Shown piece after piece: positions 26,099 through 34,757 of a DNA stretch of 64,000 bases. Below the pieces are notes generated by a model. The model did no database searches, was not told the DNA's origin, and was given only the letters and a program-made list of their open reading frames with translations. The DNA is from Rhodococcus jostii RHA1 (lineage in GTDB: Bacteria > Actinomycetota > Actinomycetes > Mycobacteriales > Mycobacteriaceae). The stretch is taken from NCBI RefSeq assembly GCF_000014565.1, contig NC_008270.1, forward strand, positions 248,001 through 312,000, given 5' to 3'. The translations under genes and the position numbers were made by a program. Numbering within the stretch: position 1 is the stretch's first letter; the number at the start of each line of letters is the position of its first letter.

Positions 26099-27082
26099 TC
26101 AGATGTCTAGGACGAGTCTTGGCGATAGCGAGCGAGAGACGCAGACAGCCATGGTGCCGTCCTCGTCGTGCTCCTCGGGTGAGCGGAAAGAGTCGAGGTG
26201 GTCGGGAGTGCCGGCGAGCACTCGGGTCTCGCAGGTGCCGCACATACCTTCTTCGCAGGAGGTGAATACGAGCACCTCGTGGTCGCGGAGGACGTCGACG
26301 ATGGTGCCGCCGTCGGGCACCGTCAGCACGTCGCCCGTGGAGGTCAACTCGATCTCGAACGCCCCCGCCCGCGCGGCCTCGACCTCTCGGGCGGAAAACC
26401 GCTCGATGTGCACGTCCCTGGCCGGAAGACCGATGGCGTCCCCGGCCGCCTGAACCGCTTGCAGCAGCGGCTCGGGTCCGCAGCAGTAAACAAGCGCGCC
26501 GTCTGCACCGGCCACGAGATCCGCGACCGGCAACAGCCCGCAGGTGTCCTGCGGGTGCAGGATGATCCGGGCGCCGAAGCGCGCGACCAGCTCGTCGGCG
26601 AACGCCAGGGAGGCCTGGTTGCGCCCGCCGTAGTGCAGGGTCCAGTCCGCCTCGTCTGCGCTCGCCGCCTCGAGCATCGGGATCAGCGGCGTGATCCCGA
26701 TACCGCCCGCGATGAACACGTAGCGCGGTGAGGGAAGCAACGGGAAGTTGTTGCGAGGGCCGCGGACGGTGACCGGCGTCCCAGCGGTCAGGGTGTCGTG
26801 TACCTCGGCCGATCCGCCGCGTCCGTCGAGCTCGCGCAGCACTCCCAGCCGGTATGTCGACCGGTCCTGCGGGCTGCCCGCCAGCGAGTATTGGCGGACC
26901 AGCCCGGAGGCCAGCAGCAGATCGACGTGGGAGCCGGGTTCCCATTCGGGCAGCGCCGAGCCGTCCTCGGCGGCGAGGCACAGCTCGACGACGCGATCGC
27001 CAACCACGCGACGCTCTTGGACCACGAGCGTCCTGGTCCACTCGCCCGCCTGGGCGGCGGGGGACAGCTCGGCCGCCGTCAC
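26099..27082 (-). CDS. Ferredoxin-type oxidoreductase (VanB/phthalate dioxygenase reductase-like)
   Basis: 327 aa with three domains in order: FMN/FAD domain with RQYSLAG (63-69), NAD domain with GGIGITP (126-132) and CCGP (200-203), and a C-terminal plant-type [2Fe-2S] domain with Cys 276, 281, 284 and 314. This order is that of class IA oxygenase reductases, which pass electrons from NADH to a Rieske oxygenase. GTG 27082 overlaps the amidohydrolase stop (GTGA); longer reading frames upstream are out of context. No oxygenase alpha subunit is visible in the window. Confidence 0.9.
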   Translation of the reverse strand: MTAAELSPAAQAGEWTRTLVVQERRVVGDRVVELCLAAEDGSALPEWEPGSHVDLLLASGLVRQYSLAGSPQDRSTYRLGVLRELDGRGGSAEVHDTLTAGTPVTVRGPRNNFPLLPSPRYVFIAGGIGITPLIPMLEAASADEADWTLHYGGRNQASLAFADELVARFGARIILHPQDTCGLLPVADLVAGADGALVYCCGPEPLLQAVQAAGDAIGLPARDVHIERFSAREVEAARAGAFEIELTSTGDVLTVPDGGTIVDVLRDHEVLVFTSCEEGMCGTCETRVLAGTPDHLDSFRSPEEHDEDGTMAVCVSRSLSPRLVLDI

Positions 27083-28197
27083 GAGTCGGCTCCAGCTGCA
27101 GCCGGGACCAGTTCCGTGCGTCCGACGCGCTCGAGGCGGGGCCGGATGAGATCCGCGGCGTTGCGCCACAGCACCCGCTCGCGAGCTTCGCCCTCGAGTC
27201 CGAGGGGAAGTTCGTTGGGTGAACCGCTGGTCCAGTGCGGGTAGTTGCTGCCATAGACCAGTAGCTCGGCGGCTCGGCTCAGCCGCAGCCATGCCGGGTT
27301 AGCCTCCTCCGGACCCTCGAGTCTGCTGGTGCGAAAGCGGAAGCGGTCGAGATACTCGACGGTCTCCTTGGGCACCCACGGCACCTCATGGCGGGAGATC
27401 GCGAAGTCCGCGTCCATCCGCCAGATGAACGGCATCAGCAGGTCGTGCACGCCATCGCCGAAGACGACCCGCAGATCGGGCAGCCGCTCGAGCGTGCCCT
27501 CGAGGATGAAGCTGGCCAGGTGGTAGAGCCCACTGACCGACTCCTGCGATGCGTAGTCGATGTGTTTGTGCGGGTATCCCGCGATGGTCGGCTTGAAGCC
27601 AGCAGTCGCTCCGCCATCGGCATGCACGACGACCGGGAGCCGGTGGCGCGCCGCGGCCTCCCAGATCGGGAAGTAGTTGCGCTGCCCATATGGACGCTGG
27701 GCCTCCAGCGGCACTCCGACCTGGACGAAGCGCGGATCGTCGCCCCACCGCTCGATCTCGGCGACGGCCGCCGTCGGGTCGCCCGGGTTGACCCGAATGG
27801 TGCCGAGGAACCGGCCGGCGGCGGCCTCGTCGCCGAGCCAGGTCTGGGCCAGCCAGTCGTTGGTGGCGGCACACAGCACGGTGGACATGTCCTGATCGGG
27901 CTGCGGGCCGCGGGTCAGCGGAACCAGTACCCCGAGCCGCGCGCCGTCGGCATCCAGCTTCGCGACGACCTTTTCGATGCTCGAACCCGGCAGGGCCGCC
28001 GCGTCATCCGCGGGGCGGGCGGCGTCGCGGTACTCGCCGTAGGGCGCGATGCCTGTCGGGGCCGAGTACATCTGACGCAGGATCCCCGGCAGGTGGCGCT
28101 TGCTCGCCCAGGGTTCGGGCATCCAGCTGTGCGGCTCCAGCTCGGTGCGCCAGAACGGGGTGATACAGGTGTCGATGACCAGTGCGTTCTCGGTCAT
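27079..28197 (-). CDS. Amidohydrolase-2 family protein B, degenerate metal site
   Basis: A 372-aa TIM-barrel protein of the ACMSD/decarboxylase-type amidohydrolase family. The middle His (LPVVVHADGGA) and the ASFILEGTLERLPDLRVVFGD block are conserved. The N-terminal metal motif reads IDTCITPFW (residues 8-16), with no His where paralogue A has DTDTHP. The late catalytic Asp segment reads GSNYPHW instead of SDYPHW. It may have lost hydrolytic activity or use another chemistry. It is sandwiched between the Rieske ferredoxin (TGACATG junction) and the reductase (GTGA overlap), so it is made together with paralogue A. Confidence 0.82.
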   Translation of the reverse strand: MTENALVIDTCITPFWRTELEPHSWMPEPWASKRHLPGILRQMYSAPTGIAPYGEYRDAARPADDAAALPGSSIEKVVAKLDADGARLGVLVPLTRGPQPDQDMSTVLCAATNDWLAQTWLGDEAAAGRFLGTIRVNPGDPTAAVAEIERWGDDPRFVQVGVPLEAQRPYGQRNYFPIWEAAARHRLPVVVHADGGATAGFKPTIAGYPHKHIDYASQESVSGLYHLASFILEGTLERLPDLRVVFGDGVHDLLMPFIWRMDADFAISRHEVPWVPKETVEYLDRFRFRTSRLEGPEEANPAWLRLSRAAELLVYGSNYPHWTSGSPNELPLGLEGEARERVLWRNAADLIRPRLERVGRTELVPAAAGADS

Positions 28198-28198
28198 G

Positions 28199-28567
28199 TC
28201 AGGCTCCCAACAGGATCACGTCGCCGTCCTCGACGACGACCTCGTAAGTGCGCACCCGGACGTTGGCGGCCGCAGCCTGGCCCGAGGCCAGCTCGAACTC
28301 CCAGCCGTGCCACGGGCACTTGATGAACTCGTTCTGCCGCGAGAAAACCTGCGAGTACGGTGCGGCTCCAGCCGTGGTCTCGCCGGTCAGCTGGCCGACG
28401 CACATCGGGCCGCCTCGGTGCGGGCAGTAGTTGGCGATCGCCGAGTAGGTGCCGTCGATGTTGTAGACGCCGACGCCGAACTTGCCGACCGGGACGACGG
28501 TCATCGACCCGGGAGGCAGCTCGTCGACCCGCGCGACGACTGTGCGGCTCTTCATCGATGGAGGCAT
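28199..28567 (-). CDS. Rieske [2Fe-2S] ferredoxin
   Basis: A 122-aa single-domain Rieske protein with Cys48-x-His50 (CPHRGGP) and Cys84-x2-His87 (CPWHGWEF). An insertion of about 15 residues (GETTAGAAPYSQVFSRQ) between the ligand pairs is longer than in minimal ferredoxins. ATG 28567 starts right after the stop of amidohydrolase A; ATG 28555 is also possible. It would shuttle electrons from the encoded reductase to a terminal oxygenase, but none is present nearby. Confidence 0.9.
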   Translation of the reverse strand: MPPSMKSRTVVARVDELPPGSMTVVPVGKFGVGVYNIDGTYSAIANYCPHRGGPMCVGQLTGETTAGAAPYSQVFSRQNEFIKCPWHGWEFELASGQAAAANVRVRTYEVVVEDGDVILLGA

Positions 28568-29842
28568 CTAGTCCGCCCCCACGAAGTCGTGCTCAGTGCG
28601 GGAGGTGACGACTCGGGTGACTGCGGTGCCCGCGGCGGCGGGCCGCAACCGGCCGCTGCTGTCCAGCCGCTTCTCGACCGGGCTGTGCCGGTAGCGCGTC
28701 ATGGGGTCGGCGGCGAGGTCGATCGCGTCCACCGGGCGGGTCTCGGGGAGGCCGTAGAGCTCCTGGGCATTGCGGTACATGATTTTGTCTCGCCAGGCGG
28801 CGGGCACCCGGTTGCGTACATGGCGCGGATCGTCGTAGTCCCAGTGCGGGTAGTCGCTGGAGAACATCAGGACGTCTTGCAGCTGGGCGGCCTCGATCAG
28901 GTCGATGAGGTCGCGCGGATTGCGTGGCTCCTCCAGCGGCTGGGTCGTGACTCGCAGCTGTTCGCGGATCGACTCGCTCGGCCGGCGCGTGACGTTCGGG
29001 ACCTCGGCGCCGAGTTCCTTCCAGTATCGGTCGAAGCGCCACATCGCCGGGGCGAGCCAGGTGAACCCGCCCTCGACGAACACAAGCCGCAGATCCGGCA
29101 GCTCGGCGAGCACGCCGTCGAAGACGAGGCTGGCCAGGTGCGCGAGGTAGTAGTGCGACCAGGAACCCATGACCTCGATGTGGTAGCTGCTGTAGCCGAC
29201 AGGTGTCATCGACTGCATCGAGCTCTCGCGGGTGATGTGCATGGCCACCGGCAGACCCAGCCGGGCGGCCTCGCGCAGCACCGGACGGTAGAGCGGGTGC
29301 CCTACCGGGTGCACCAACACCTCGGGAGCGAACTGGACCTGCGCGAAGTACGGATGGCCCGCCCACTTGTTCATCTCGGCGATGGCGCCGTCCGGGTCTC
29401 CAGGGGACACGCGGATGCCGGCACGGTAGCGGCCCTGCGCGTTGTGGCCGGAGTCCAGCCACTCCCGGGCGATATAAGTGTTGGTCGCCGTGCAGCGTGC
29501 GGACTCCCATTCCGGGTCCCACCACTTCGCCCGGCTCAGCGGGAGCAGGAACGCATAGTCGGTGTCGCTCTCCTGGAGCACCTGCTGCGTGTACAGCTGC
29601 TTGTCCTCGCCCGGCCGCATCCCGGTGACCAGGGCATCCGTGCGGGCGGCGGTCGGGGAGGCGTAGAAGAGCCGTGTGTTTTCGACCTCCTGAGCCCGTT
29701 CGTTGTAGTAGCGAGACTTCCAGGGCTCCGGGATGTCATCGATCATCACGTCGATAGCGACGTCGGGGTGGGTGTCAGTGTCGATGGTCGTCACCCGCTT
29801 TTCGGCACCTAAGACGAGCTGCTCGCGTTGGGTCGAGGTCAT
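28568..29842 (-). CDS. Amidohydrolase-2 family protein A
   Basis: 424 aa. IDTDTHPD (20-26 region) gives an Asp/His metal motif, LPVAMHITRES the barrel His, FVEGGFTWLAPAMWRFDRYW a family signature, and FSSDYPHWDYDDP the catalytic Asp. Members of this group hydrolyse C-C or C-N bonds or decarboxylate aromatic acids. AAGGAGG lies 7 nt before the ATG. As first gene of the leftward operon it starts opposite the FadR-type regulator. The protein pairs with the degenerate paralogue B two genes downstream. Confidence 0.88.
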   Translation of the reverse strand: MTSTQREQLVLGAEKRVTTIDTDTHPDVAIDVMIDDIPEPWKSRYYNERAQEVENTRLFYASPTAARTDALVTGMRPGEDKQLYTQQVLQESDTDYAFLLPLSRAKWWDPEWESARCTATNTYIAREWLDSGHNAQGRYRAGIRVSPGDPDGAIAEMNKWAGHPYFAQVQFAPEVLVHPVGHPLYRPVLREAARLGLPVAMHITRESSMQSMTPVGYSSYHIEVMGSWSHYYLAHLASLVFDGVLAELPDLRLVFVEGGFTWLAPAMWRFDRYWKELGAEVPNVTRRPSESIREQLRVTTQPLEEPRNPRDLIDLIEAAQLQDVLMFSSDYPHWDYDDPRHVRNRVPAAWRDKIMYRNAQELYGLPETRPVDAIDLAADPMTRYRHSPVEKRLDSSGRLRPAAAGTAVTRVVTSRTEHDFVGAD

Positions 29843-29967
29843 GATCTACCTCCTTTCCGGGTAAAACATCGGCGCTTTAAAGCGCTCCTGTTGGGATCAA
29901 TGACCAGCGTATACTTGTGATAACGCAGTAAATAACGTCCTATTAAATCTCGGAGGAGGACCTGGCG
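29843..29967. promoter_or_regulatory. Divergent promoter region with a 14-bp palindrome
   Basis: This AT-richer interval separates amidohydrolase A from the GntR-type regulator. GCGCTTTAAAGCGC (29872-29885) is a perfect palindrome close to the amidohydrolase start. A degenerate direct repeat (GTGATAAC and GTAAATAAC, about 29915-29936) lies nearer the regulator. Either could be the operator for autoregulation and operon control. Confidence 0.5.
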
Positions 29968-30654
29968 ATGCTGGACAAGGTGGGCGCCTTGACGGCCGAT
30001 CGGATTGCGCGCGCGATCGTTGCCGAGGGCTGGCCGGTCGGGATGCACTTGGGCACCGAGTTGGAACTCATGGAGCGGTTCACCGTGAGCAGGGCGGGGC
30101 TCCGCGAGGCTATTCGCATCCTCGAGTACCAAGGCGTGGTCGAGATGCGACGCGGGCGGAGTGGAGGACTACGCGTCAGTGCACCGGACGGTAGTGGGAT
30201 CGTCGCGTCGGCGGTGCGCTACCTGACGTTCCGCCGGGTGCGCCCCGAGCATCTGCTCGAGGCCCGGCGAATCATCGAGCTGTCGCTGATCCCCCTTGTT
30301 GTCGACCGCATGAACAACGAGAACGCGCGCCAGTTGCAGCAGTATCTGGACCAGGAGGTGGCCGGGCAGCCGCCGAGTTCGCCCGGGAACGCTTCCAAGG
30401 GTTTCCACACCCTGCTCGGTGCCCTTACCGGCAACCCGGCGCTGAAGCTCTTCACCCACGTCCTCGAGTCCCTCGTCCACATGCGCTTCTACGCCCTGCA
30501 CCTCAGCAGCGCGGAGGCACCCGAGGTCCATGGGTTCCACGTCAGGGTCGGCGAGGCACTAATCGACCGCGATCTTCCCCGGGCGCTGGCCGAGTTCGAG
30601 AAGACTCTCGAGCACACCAAGCGCTATTACATCGACGTGGACGAACGGTCGTGA
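29968..30654 (+). CDS. GntR-family regulator, FadR subfamily (FCD domain)
   Basis: 228 aa. The N-terminal winged helix has LGTELELMERFTVSRAGLREAIRILEYQGVV-like spacing, with the Arg-rich wing MRRGRSGGLRV. The C-terminal helical FCD domain (about 90-220) carries the usual metal/ligand-binding positions. GGAGGAGGA precedes the ATG. It diverges from the amidohydrolase A operon and most likely represses it until a carboxylic-acid effector binds. The effector could be a pathway intermediate. This is inferred from position and family only. Confidence 0.88.
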   Translation: MLDKVGALTADRIARAIVAEGWPVGMHLGTELELMERFTVSRAGLREAIRILEYQGVVEMRRGRSGGLRVSAPDGSGIVASAVRYLTFRRVRPEHLLEARRIIELSLIPLVVDRMNNENARQLQQYLDQEVAGQPPSSPGNASKGFHTLLGALTGNPALKLFTHVLESLVHMRFYALHLSSAEAPEVHGFHVRVGEALIDRDLPRALAEFEKTLEHTKRYYIDVDERS

Positions 30655-30661
30655 GCATCGG

Positions 30662-30874
30662 TCATCGCGCGTCTGGGCGGACGAGAACCTTGACTTCGGC
30701 CGCTTGTCCGCCCGGGACGTCGGGAGGATTCGGGTTCGTCGCGAAGGCGGACAGGTCGCTGCCACAGATCCCGGCCCACGCGATCTCGACCTTGACCGTG
30801 CCGTCCGCCACCGCGAGTACGGCGATGTCGGACAGCCTCAAGTCGCGGGGTCCGTACCGTCTTGCTGTGTGCAT
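30662..30874 (-). pseudogene. Internally deleted zinc alcohol dehydrogenase
   Basis: 70 codons. The N-terminus (MHTARRYGPRDLRLSDI then VEIAWAGICGSDLSAF) is that of a butanediol-dehydrogenase-like enzyme and includes the zinc Cys. The reading then jumps to AAEVKVLVRPDAR, which is the family's C-terminus. About 280 residues are missing without loss of frame. It is related to the intact enzyme at 9147-10208, which reads VAWAGICGSDLSLFE and ends EVKILVSPS. Confidence 0.7.
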
Positions 30875-30882
30875 TGGCGTTC

Positions 30883-32145
30883 TCAGCCGAATAACCGCCG
30901 GGTGTGGTCGTTGAGGAACATGCCGTCGGGGTCCATCTCCTTGCGCAGCCGCACGAAGTCCCCGTGGCGTGGGTACACCCGTGCCAGATAATCCCGGTCG
31001 AATAGGTGAAGCTTGCCCCAGTGCGCCCGGGCGTCGTACTCACGCAGGATCTGGTCGACGTCGGTGAAGAAGGGCCAGTAGTCCGCCCCGGGGTGCCCGG
31101 CGACCGAGACGGTGACGGTGTCGCGCTGGTAGAAGGGCGACATCCAGGCCTCGTCCGCCTTGATGAAGCGGATGAACATCGGGTGCAGCTGGTCGGCGTG
31201 CTTGCCGAGCAGCAGCTCCTGGACCCGTTGCACGGCCTCGAGACCGTCGTCGAAGGGGACCATGTACTCGAGCTCGCAGAAGGTGTCGACGATGTTCTCG
31301 CCCGACAGCACGCCGTACGCGGGTCCGCGGCGAGCGCCGATGTCCTGGCACCATTCCGACTCCGGGAGGGGGTCGATGGCGTCGATCGCGAAATGCAGGA
31401 CCTGGTTCGCCAGCGACATGCCGGGCGGCACGGGCACGCTGTAGGCCTCGGCCGCCGCGTTGCTCTGCAGCCACATCACCGAGAGGTTGCGGTGGGCGTC
31501 GATATTCGTCAGCCAGTTCCTCTCCGCGGACTCCCAGGCCTCGAACCGGAACTTCTCCTCTGCGTAGAACGCAGGCACGACCGCCATCTCGACTTCGAGG
31601 AAGATCCCCATGACCCCCAGCGCGGTCTGCACCGCGTGCAGCCGGTCTGGCTCGTCCTCCCCGATCTCCACGATCTCGCCGCGGCCGTCGATGAGCCGTA
31701 CCCAAGTGACCATGGAAGACATCCCGCACAGCGTGCGCCCGGTGCCGTGAGTCGAGGTGCCGACCGCACCGCCGACGGTCTGGTTCCAGATCATGCCCTG
31801 GTTCGCGAGGGAGAAACCGTGAGTCCATAGCTCGGCGGCGAAGTCGCGGATCACGGTGCCGGCGCGGACCCGCACGCGCTGCCGGTCCCGGTCGACGCCG
31901 GTGATGCCGGTCAGGTGGCGCAGGTCCAGCAGCATGCCGCCGGTCGCGACCAAGGGGGAGAAGGACAGGCTGCTCCCGCACACCCGGACGCCGATGCCGC
32001 GACTGCGAGCGTCACGGACGGCGGCAACGGCGTCGTCGTCGGTGCAGGGGGTGACGGTGATCGCCGGGGTGGACGTGATGTTGCCCGCCCAGTTCGACCA
32101 TGGACGGTAGTGTTCGGTGGACTGTTTGGTCCCAGTCAACGTCAT
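30883..32145 (-). CDS. FAD-linked aldonolactone oxidase-like protein
   Basis: 420 aa. An N-terminal FAD-binding PCMH domain (RGIGVRVCGSSLSFSPLVAT, then LANQGMIWNQTVGGAVGTSTHGTG) is followed by a D-arabinono-1,4-lactone-oxidase-type C-terminal domain (HWGKLHLFDRDYLARVYPRH and DPDGMFLNDHTRRLF). Family members oxidise sugar lactones or polyols with O2 or another acceptor. It follows the broken SDR on the same strand and precedes the deleted alcohol dehydrogenase. Its role in the neighbouring pathway is unclear; a cyclic alcohol or lactone substrate is possible. Confidence 0.85.
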   Translation of the reverse strand: MTLTGTKQSTEHYRPWSNWAGNITSTPAITVTPCTDDDAVAAVRDARSRGIGVRVCGSSLSFSPLVATGGMLLDLRHLTGITGVDRDRQRVRVRAGTVIRDFAAELWTHGFSLANQGMIWNQTVGGAVGTSTHGTGRTLCGMSSMVTWVRLIDGRGEIVEIGEDEPDRLHAVQTALGVMGIFLEVEMAVVPAFYAEEKFRFEAWESAERNWLTNIDAHRNLSVMWLQSNAAAEAYSVPVPPGMSLANQVLHFAIDAIDPLPESEWCQDIGARRGPAYGVLSGENIVDTFCELEYMVPFDDGLEAVQRVQELLLGKHADQLHPMFIRFIKADEAWMSPFYQRDTVTVSVAGHPGADYWPFFTDVDQILREYDARAHWGKLHLFDRDYLARVYPRHGDFVRLRKEMDPDGMFLNDHTRRLFG

Positions 32146-32195
32146 TGTTGGTGTTCCTCTCGCCTCTTAGGTAGTGAGTTGGGCCATTTGGTCAG

Positions 32196-32952
32196 TGGGA
32201 CCTGGCTGGCTTGGGTTGGGGCTTGCAGTTAGCTGAGTTGCCGTAGACGGCGGTCATCCCGCCGCCGACTGGAATGGCGGTACCGGTGATGTGAGCGGAC
32301 TCATCTCCGAGCAGGAACCGGACGCGCTCGGCGATCTGGGAGGCTCGCAGCTCGGCTCTGCGGGACGAACGTCACGGCCTGCGGGTCGCTGACTCAGATT
32401 CTTCGCCGGTGGTCCCGCCTGCGGCGTTCTTCGTCCGGATGTTGCCGGGCAGGAGCGCGTTTGACCCGGACGCGGCGATGTCGAGCGCCGCGGTGCGTGG
32501 CGATGTCGATGAGCGCCGCGGTGCGCGCCCATTGTCGCGGTGTTGACCATCGAGTCGCTGCCCTGGCGCACCCTGTCGCGCAGCACGTACTTCAGCCCAA
32601 GGATTGTCCCGCGCTGGTTGCCCGCGACGACCCGGTCGGAAAAGTCCTCGTCGTACGCGGTAATCCGATCGGGGGCACCGAGCAGCCCGGCATCGTTGAA
32701 GAATCCGTCGATCCGGCCGTGGGTACGCATTGTCAGGTCGAAGTAGAACCACACTGCCTCCGCGTCGCTCACGTCCGCCATGGCGACGTCGCAGGAGCCG
32801 CCCGCCTCACGGACGAGGTCGAGGGTGCCATCCAGGCCGTCCCTATCGATGTCGACGGCGGCAAGCGCAAATCCTGCCTCTACGAGGGGCGGAACGGTCG
32901 CCCGTCCTATGCCATCCGCGGCGCTGGTGACAATCGCTGATCTGTCGGTCAT
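32196..32952 (-). pseudogene. SDR lacking its catalytic segment
   Basis: The first 140 codons are SDR-like: SAIVTSAADGIGRATV (Gly motif), MADVSDAEAV and NDAGLLGAPD. The frame then reads nonsense, while C-terminal SDR motifs continue in other frames (TAALDIAASGSNALLPGNIR, then AERVRFLLGDESAHITGTAI) to about 32196. The YxxxK segment is missing. A local tandem duplication (32477-32525, two near-copies of GATGTCGA...GCGCCGCGGTGCG) sits exactly at the break. The start is ATG 32952, or GTG 32958. Confidence 0.72.
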
Positions 32953-33078
32953 GCTCACTCTCTAAATGGGATGTACGTCACAGTGGCACTGACTTTACGC
33001 GCTGACCTGCTGGAATTAGTGCCCTGTTCATTGTCGTCGATCGCGGATGCGGCTGCGCCAAGCCAGCAGCATCTGGAT

Positions 33079-33170
33079 GTGTTGCGGTAGACCGCAACAC
33101 GGAATGCCGATGCACTTACCGGTGTCGTGGCGGCACCTCGTCTCGCCGGTCCGCTCACCAATAATTGGTG
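33079..33170. promoter_or_regulatory. Two perfect palindromes upstream of the SDR/lactone-oxidase unit
   Basis: GTGTTGCGGT (33079-33088) and ACCGCAACAC (33091-33100) form a perfect 10-bp inverted repeat with a 2-nt spacer. CACCAATAATTGGTG (33156-33170) is a perfect 7-1-7 palindrome. Both lie in the roughly 400-bp non-coding interval between the SDR start (32952) and the korB remnant. They look like operators for dimeric regulators. No regulator gene is adjacent. Confidence 0.5.
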
Positions 33171-33367
33171 TCGGACTGCAGGTCCACCCGGAAACCTGAG
33201 CTCGACAAGGCTGGGAGAAAGGCGCGTTGGTGAATTCGTCCGAGCTGACCCCTTTGGAAAGACGTGTACGCACGATTTATGAATCCCCTGGATACACTTG
33301 AACTCTTATCGCGATGGGATTGTGCGCGCATTCCGAAGTTATTGGCCGCCAACAATATTTATTGAAA

Positions 33368-34254
33368 TCACCGACTTCGCCGAATGCGGAACGTCTCCTT
33401 GCCGGTGAACAGATTCTGCAGCGAGTCCGCGTTGACCGGCCTGGTTTGTGCGGCTTGGGTGAGTTGGGCGCGAGCGCCGTCGTCGTAGGTGGGGCGGGCA
33501 ACCTGGCGGAAGATGCCGGTCACGACGTGATCGAGGTTCTGATCCGAGAGCCGCGACAGCGCGTACGCGTATTCGGGGTTGTCGGTGTACGCGTCGTGCA
33601 CCACGATCTGATCCGTTGCCACGTCGGCGGTATTCGCCACCGCGAGACCGAACCCGTCCCGTACGACACAGAACTGGCCCTCGGGCTGCTCTTCTGTGGC
33701 ACCGAACCGAATCGGCTCACCGTGGGCGAGCCGGATCAGGTGGTTCTCGGCGTCCTCCTTGCACAGCACGTCGAAGGAACCGTCGCTGAAGATCGGGCAG
33801 TCCTGCAGGATCTCCACGAACGACGAGCCCCGATGCTCGGCCGCCGCCCGCAGTACTTCGGTCAGGCCCTTGCGGTCTCTGTCGAGGGCGCGGCCGGCGA
33901 ACGTCGCTTCGGCACCCAGTGCGCGCGAGAGGGTGTTGAACGGCTGACCGAGTGACCCCATCGGCGTCGACTTGGTGACCTTCCCGACCTCACTGGTAGG
34001 GGAGTATTGGCCCTGGTGCGGCCATAGATTCGGTTGTTGAACAACGGAATGTGATGTTCACATTGCGGCGCAGCGCGTGGATCAGGTGGTTACCACCGAT
34101 GAGAGCGCATCACCGTCACCTGTCACGACCCACACCGACAAATCGGGGCGCGACACCGCTAAACCGGTCGCAATGGACGGGGCGCGCCGTGGATGGAGTG
34201 GATGCCGTAGGTGTCCAGGTAGTACGGGAACCGGCTCGAGCAGCCGATCCCGGC
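33368..34254 (-). pseudogene. korB: 2-oxoacid:ferredoxin oxidoreductase beta subunit remnant
   Basis: The C-terminal 197 codons (MGSLGQPFNTLSRALGAEAT to the stop) are intact KorB sequence, including VEILQDCPIFSDGSFD. Upstream, QGQYSPTSEVGKVTKSTP, LFNNRIYG, VVTGDGDALS, and IGCSSRFPYYLDTYGIHSIH follow in order but in changing frames. This is the thiamine-diphosphate half of the enzyme, now lacking its N-terminus and the ferredoxin-binding Cys segment (CPGCG). The small downstream frame could be translated but would not be an enzyme. Confidence 0.75.
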
Positions 34255-34680
34255 CCCGGAGTACCCGGCACCGCCAACGGCCGCGCCAGGGTCTCCGGCT
34301 CCCGCGAATACGGCGCGAACCCGTGCGCGTCCGGATCGGTCGCCGATTAGAACCCCGGATCGATCGCCGGAAGATCGGACACATTCGGGATGGACCACGG
34401 CTCGGACCCGTTCGCGATCGCCCCATCACCGAGCAGCAGCACCGGGGTGCGGTACACCAGGGCGATGCGGGCGGCCTCCACCGCCGCGTCGAAACAATCC
34501 GCCGGCGACTTGGGGGCGATCACCGCGACCGGCACTCACCGTTGCGCCCGAAAATCGCCTGCAACAGGTCCGACTGCTCGGTCTTAGTCGGCAAACCCGT
34601 CGACGGGCCACCACGCTGCTCCGAAAGGGGCGTGATACGCCGTCCTCGCTGCATGTGCCCGCTTGTGCAGGTGCTACTAA
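34255..34680 (-). pseudogene. korA: 2-oxoacid:ferredoxin oxidoreductase alpha subunit remnant
   Basis: [20 protein letters not shown] and FGRNGEC, then in another frame [40 protein letters not shown] and DLPAIDPGF, are KorA C-terminal sequence. An in-frame stop follows DPGF. Further KorA residues (AHGFAPYSREPETLARPLAV) run straight into KorB sequence, so a deletion has fused the two genes. The N-terminal two thirds of KorA are gone. Confidence 0.72.
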
Positions 34681-34757
34681 CACCCATCGAAAGCGCCGAT
34701 GTTGTTCGACGAGCCAGCAGGACCGCCCTCGCGCAGCAGGTTGACGAAAAAATTGCC

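Noticed and set aside
28100..29812. A 570-codon plus-strand frame
   Set aside because: It is antisense to amidohydrolase A, the Rieske protein and part of amidohydrolase B, and shows no domain similarity.
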